This document shows, piece by piece, positions 63,070 through 64,000 of a stretch of 64,000 nt of DNA (its first letter is position 1; each line of letters opens with the position of its first letter). Both the position numbers and the translations under genes were made by a program. The stretch is from Pseudomonas oryzagri (GTDB taxonomy: Bacteria; Pseudomonadota; Gammaproteobacteria; Pseudomonadales; Pseudomonadaceae): positions 142,662-206,661 of the forward strand of contig NZ_JAJHPU010000017.1 in the NCBI RefSeq assembly GCF_020831405.1, read 5' to 3'. A model generated the notes under the pieces. The model was not told the origin of the DNA. It saw only the letters and a program-made list of their open reading frames with translations, and did not search any database.

Positions 63070-64000
63070 TCCAGCGCCCGCCAGTGCAGCGGCAGCCACT
63101 GCCAGCGTTCGTCGGCCTCGCTGCCCGCCGGCAGGGTCAGGGCATAGCGCTGGTGCCCGGCCAGCGCCTGCAGCTTGGGCAGCAGGTGGGCCTGTGCCGC
63201 GTTGCGGAACACCGGCTCCATATCCGCCGGCAGGCTGTCGAGGGTTTCCCGCTCGAGCAGCGCCGCCAGCGCCTGAGGCGCCAGGTAGGCGGGCACCAGG
63301 GCATCGCCGGGCAGCACTTCGGCCAGCGGCGGGAAGCGCTTGTCGAGGGTATCGATGGCCTTGTCGACCAGGCGGTCGTCCAGCGAGAACAGCAGGGTCG
63401 AACCGTGCCGCGCCAGGCTGACGCGGAAGAAGCCGCTGGCTGCCAGGGCGTCCGGCTGCGCGGCCTCATCGGCGGGATATTGGCCGAAATTGGAGCCGAC
63501 CTCGCGCTGCCAGCGGTGCGCCGCCCCCAGCTTCTCCCGGCTCACCGGGAAGATGCCCTCGGCGGCCTGGGACTCCCAGGCGCCGATCAGCTCACCGAAC
63601 AGCTGGCCGAGCTGCTCGTCGCTGGCCGCGTCGGGCTCTGCACGCAACTGCGCGACCAGCAACGGCGAGTGCAGGCGCGAGTCGGCGTACCAGCACAGCC
63701 CGGCCGCGCCACCCAGCTGCCGCGCCAGGCTGCCGGCCGCCTCGGCGGCGGCGCCGGTCCTGGCCAACATCCCGGCCGCCACCTCGGGCGCAACCGGCAG
63801 GGCCACGCAGGCACTGGCGCCCAGCGGCATCGCCCGCCACACCGGAGCGAAATCGAGCTCGGCGTGGTCATCGACCTCGTCCAGTGCCAGGTAGCTGTGC
63901 CAGCCCTCGCCGTCCAGCTCGAAACGCAGGCCGGCGAAGGCCGGAACGAAGCGCTGGTAGCCCAGCGCCAGGTAGCCGGCGCCGAGGGTGATGCGCTGGC
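63066..64000 (-). CDS. magB: MagB/YfaA-like DUF2138 protein (5' end outside window)
   Basis: The frame is open to the window edge, so only about 311 C-terminal residues are visible: for example [63 protein letters not shown] and the C-terminal [15 protein letters not shown]. This matches DUF2138. In P. aeruginosa MagB is part of the MagD complex. The window end hides its start and any promoter or RsmA site of the operon. Confidence 0.85.
   Translation of the reverse strand, partial: QRITLGAGYLALGYQRFVPAFAGLRFELDGEGWHSYLALDEVDDHAELDFAPVWRAMPLGASACVALPVAPEVAAGMLARTGAAAEAAGSLARQLGGAAGLCWYADSRLHSPLLVAQLRAEPDAASDEQLGQLFGELIGAWESQAAEGIFPVSREKLGAAHRWQREVGSNFGQYPADEAAQPDALAASGFFRVSLARHGSTLLFSLDDRLVDKAIDTLDKRFPPLAEVLPGDALVPAYLAPQALAALLERETLDSLPADMEPVFRNAAQAHLLPKLQALAGHQRYALTLPAGSEADERWQWLPLHWRALE

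Overview
The window is a GC-rich chromosomal segment of a Pseudomonas-type gammaproteobacterium. Three things point there: the gene order (sspAB, petABC, rpsI-rplM, zapE-trpS, zapG-cysNC-cysD, algW, hisCDG-murA-ibaG, mla, kds/lpt-rpoN-hpf-ptsN-rapZ-ptsO, pmbA-yjgA-tldD, yhdP-rng-maf-mreDCB, gatCAB, macroglobulin cluster), which follows the order I remember for P. aeruginosa; the protein sequences; and the strong GC bias at third codon positions, which creates long antisense reading frames. I see no tRNA, rRNA, prophage, insertion sequence or CRISPR array. Almost all of it is housekeeping DNA.

Layout. 1-1.9 kb: the end of a SIS-domain isomerase gene, a BON lipoprotein gene, and sspA-sspB. 1.9-5.6 kb: the cytochrome bc1 operon (petABC) and the rplM-rpsI ribosomal operon. 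5.6-10.5 kb: a mixed block (M48 lipoprotease, SRAP-like protein, DUF2007 and CPXCG small proteins, acyltransferase, small membrane protein, YajG lipoprotein) that may be more variable between species. 10.5-19.4 kb: zapE, trpS, a hydrolase, zapG, sulfate activation (cysD, cysNC), a Nif3-like gene and algW. 19.4-24.3 kb: hisC, hisD, hisG, murA, ibaG. 24.4-27.4 kb: mlaFEDCB, outer-membrane lipid transport. 27.6-34.7 kb, plus strand: kdsD-kdsC-lptC-lptA-lptB (LPS synthesis and export), then rpoN-hpf-ptsN-rapZ-ptsO (sigma-54 and nitrogen PTS).

34.8-48.3 kb: pmbA, yjgA, tldD, an amidohydrolase, yhdP, rng, maf, mreDCB (rod shape). 48.5-51.8 kb: gatCAB (tRNA-dependent amidation). 51.9-54.2 kb: an envelope group (RlpA-like lipoprotein, bactofilin, small coiled-coil membrane protein, M23 endopeptidase). 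54.3-55.3 kb: an AEC transporter. 55.4-64.0 kb: a YfaS/MagD-type bacterial alpha-2-macroglobulin operon, cut off by the window end inside its DUF2138 gene.

The most interesting material is in the macroglobulin operon. MagD keeps an intact CVEQ thioester motif. Its partner MagE combines a PBP-like SxxK region, a SpoIID/LytB-like domain and a terminal HEXXH. MagC looks like an NlpC/P60-type cysteine hydrolase. Other points are a sigma-54-like -24/-12 site just upstream of rpoN itself, two related palindromic elements placed just beyond the stops of pmbA and tldD (whose products form one protease), an insertion in maf that resembles an intergenic repeat, a tandemly repeated tail and possible AUC start in mreC, and a SRAP-family protein lacking the usual catalytic histidine.
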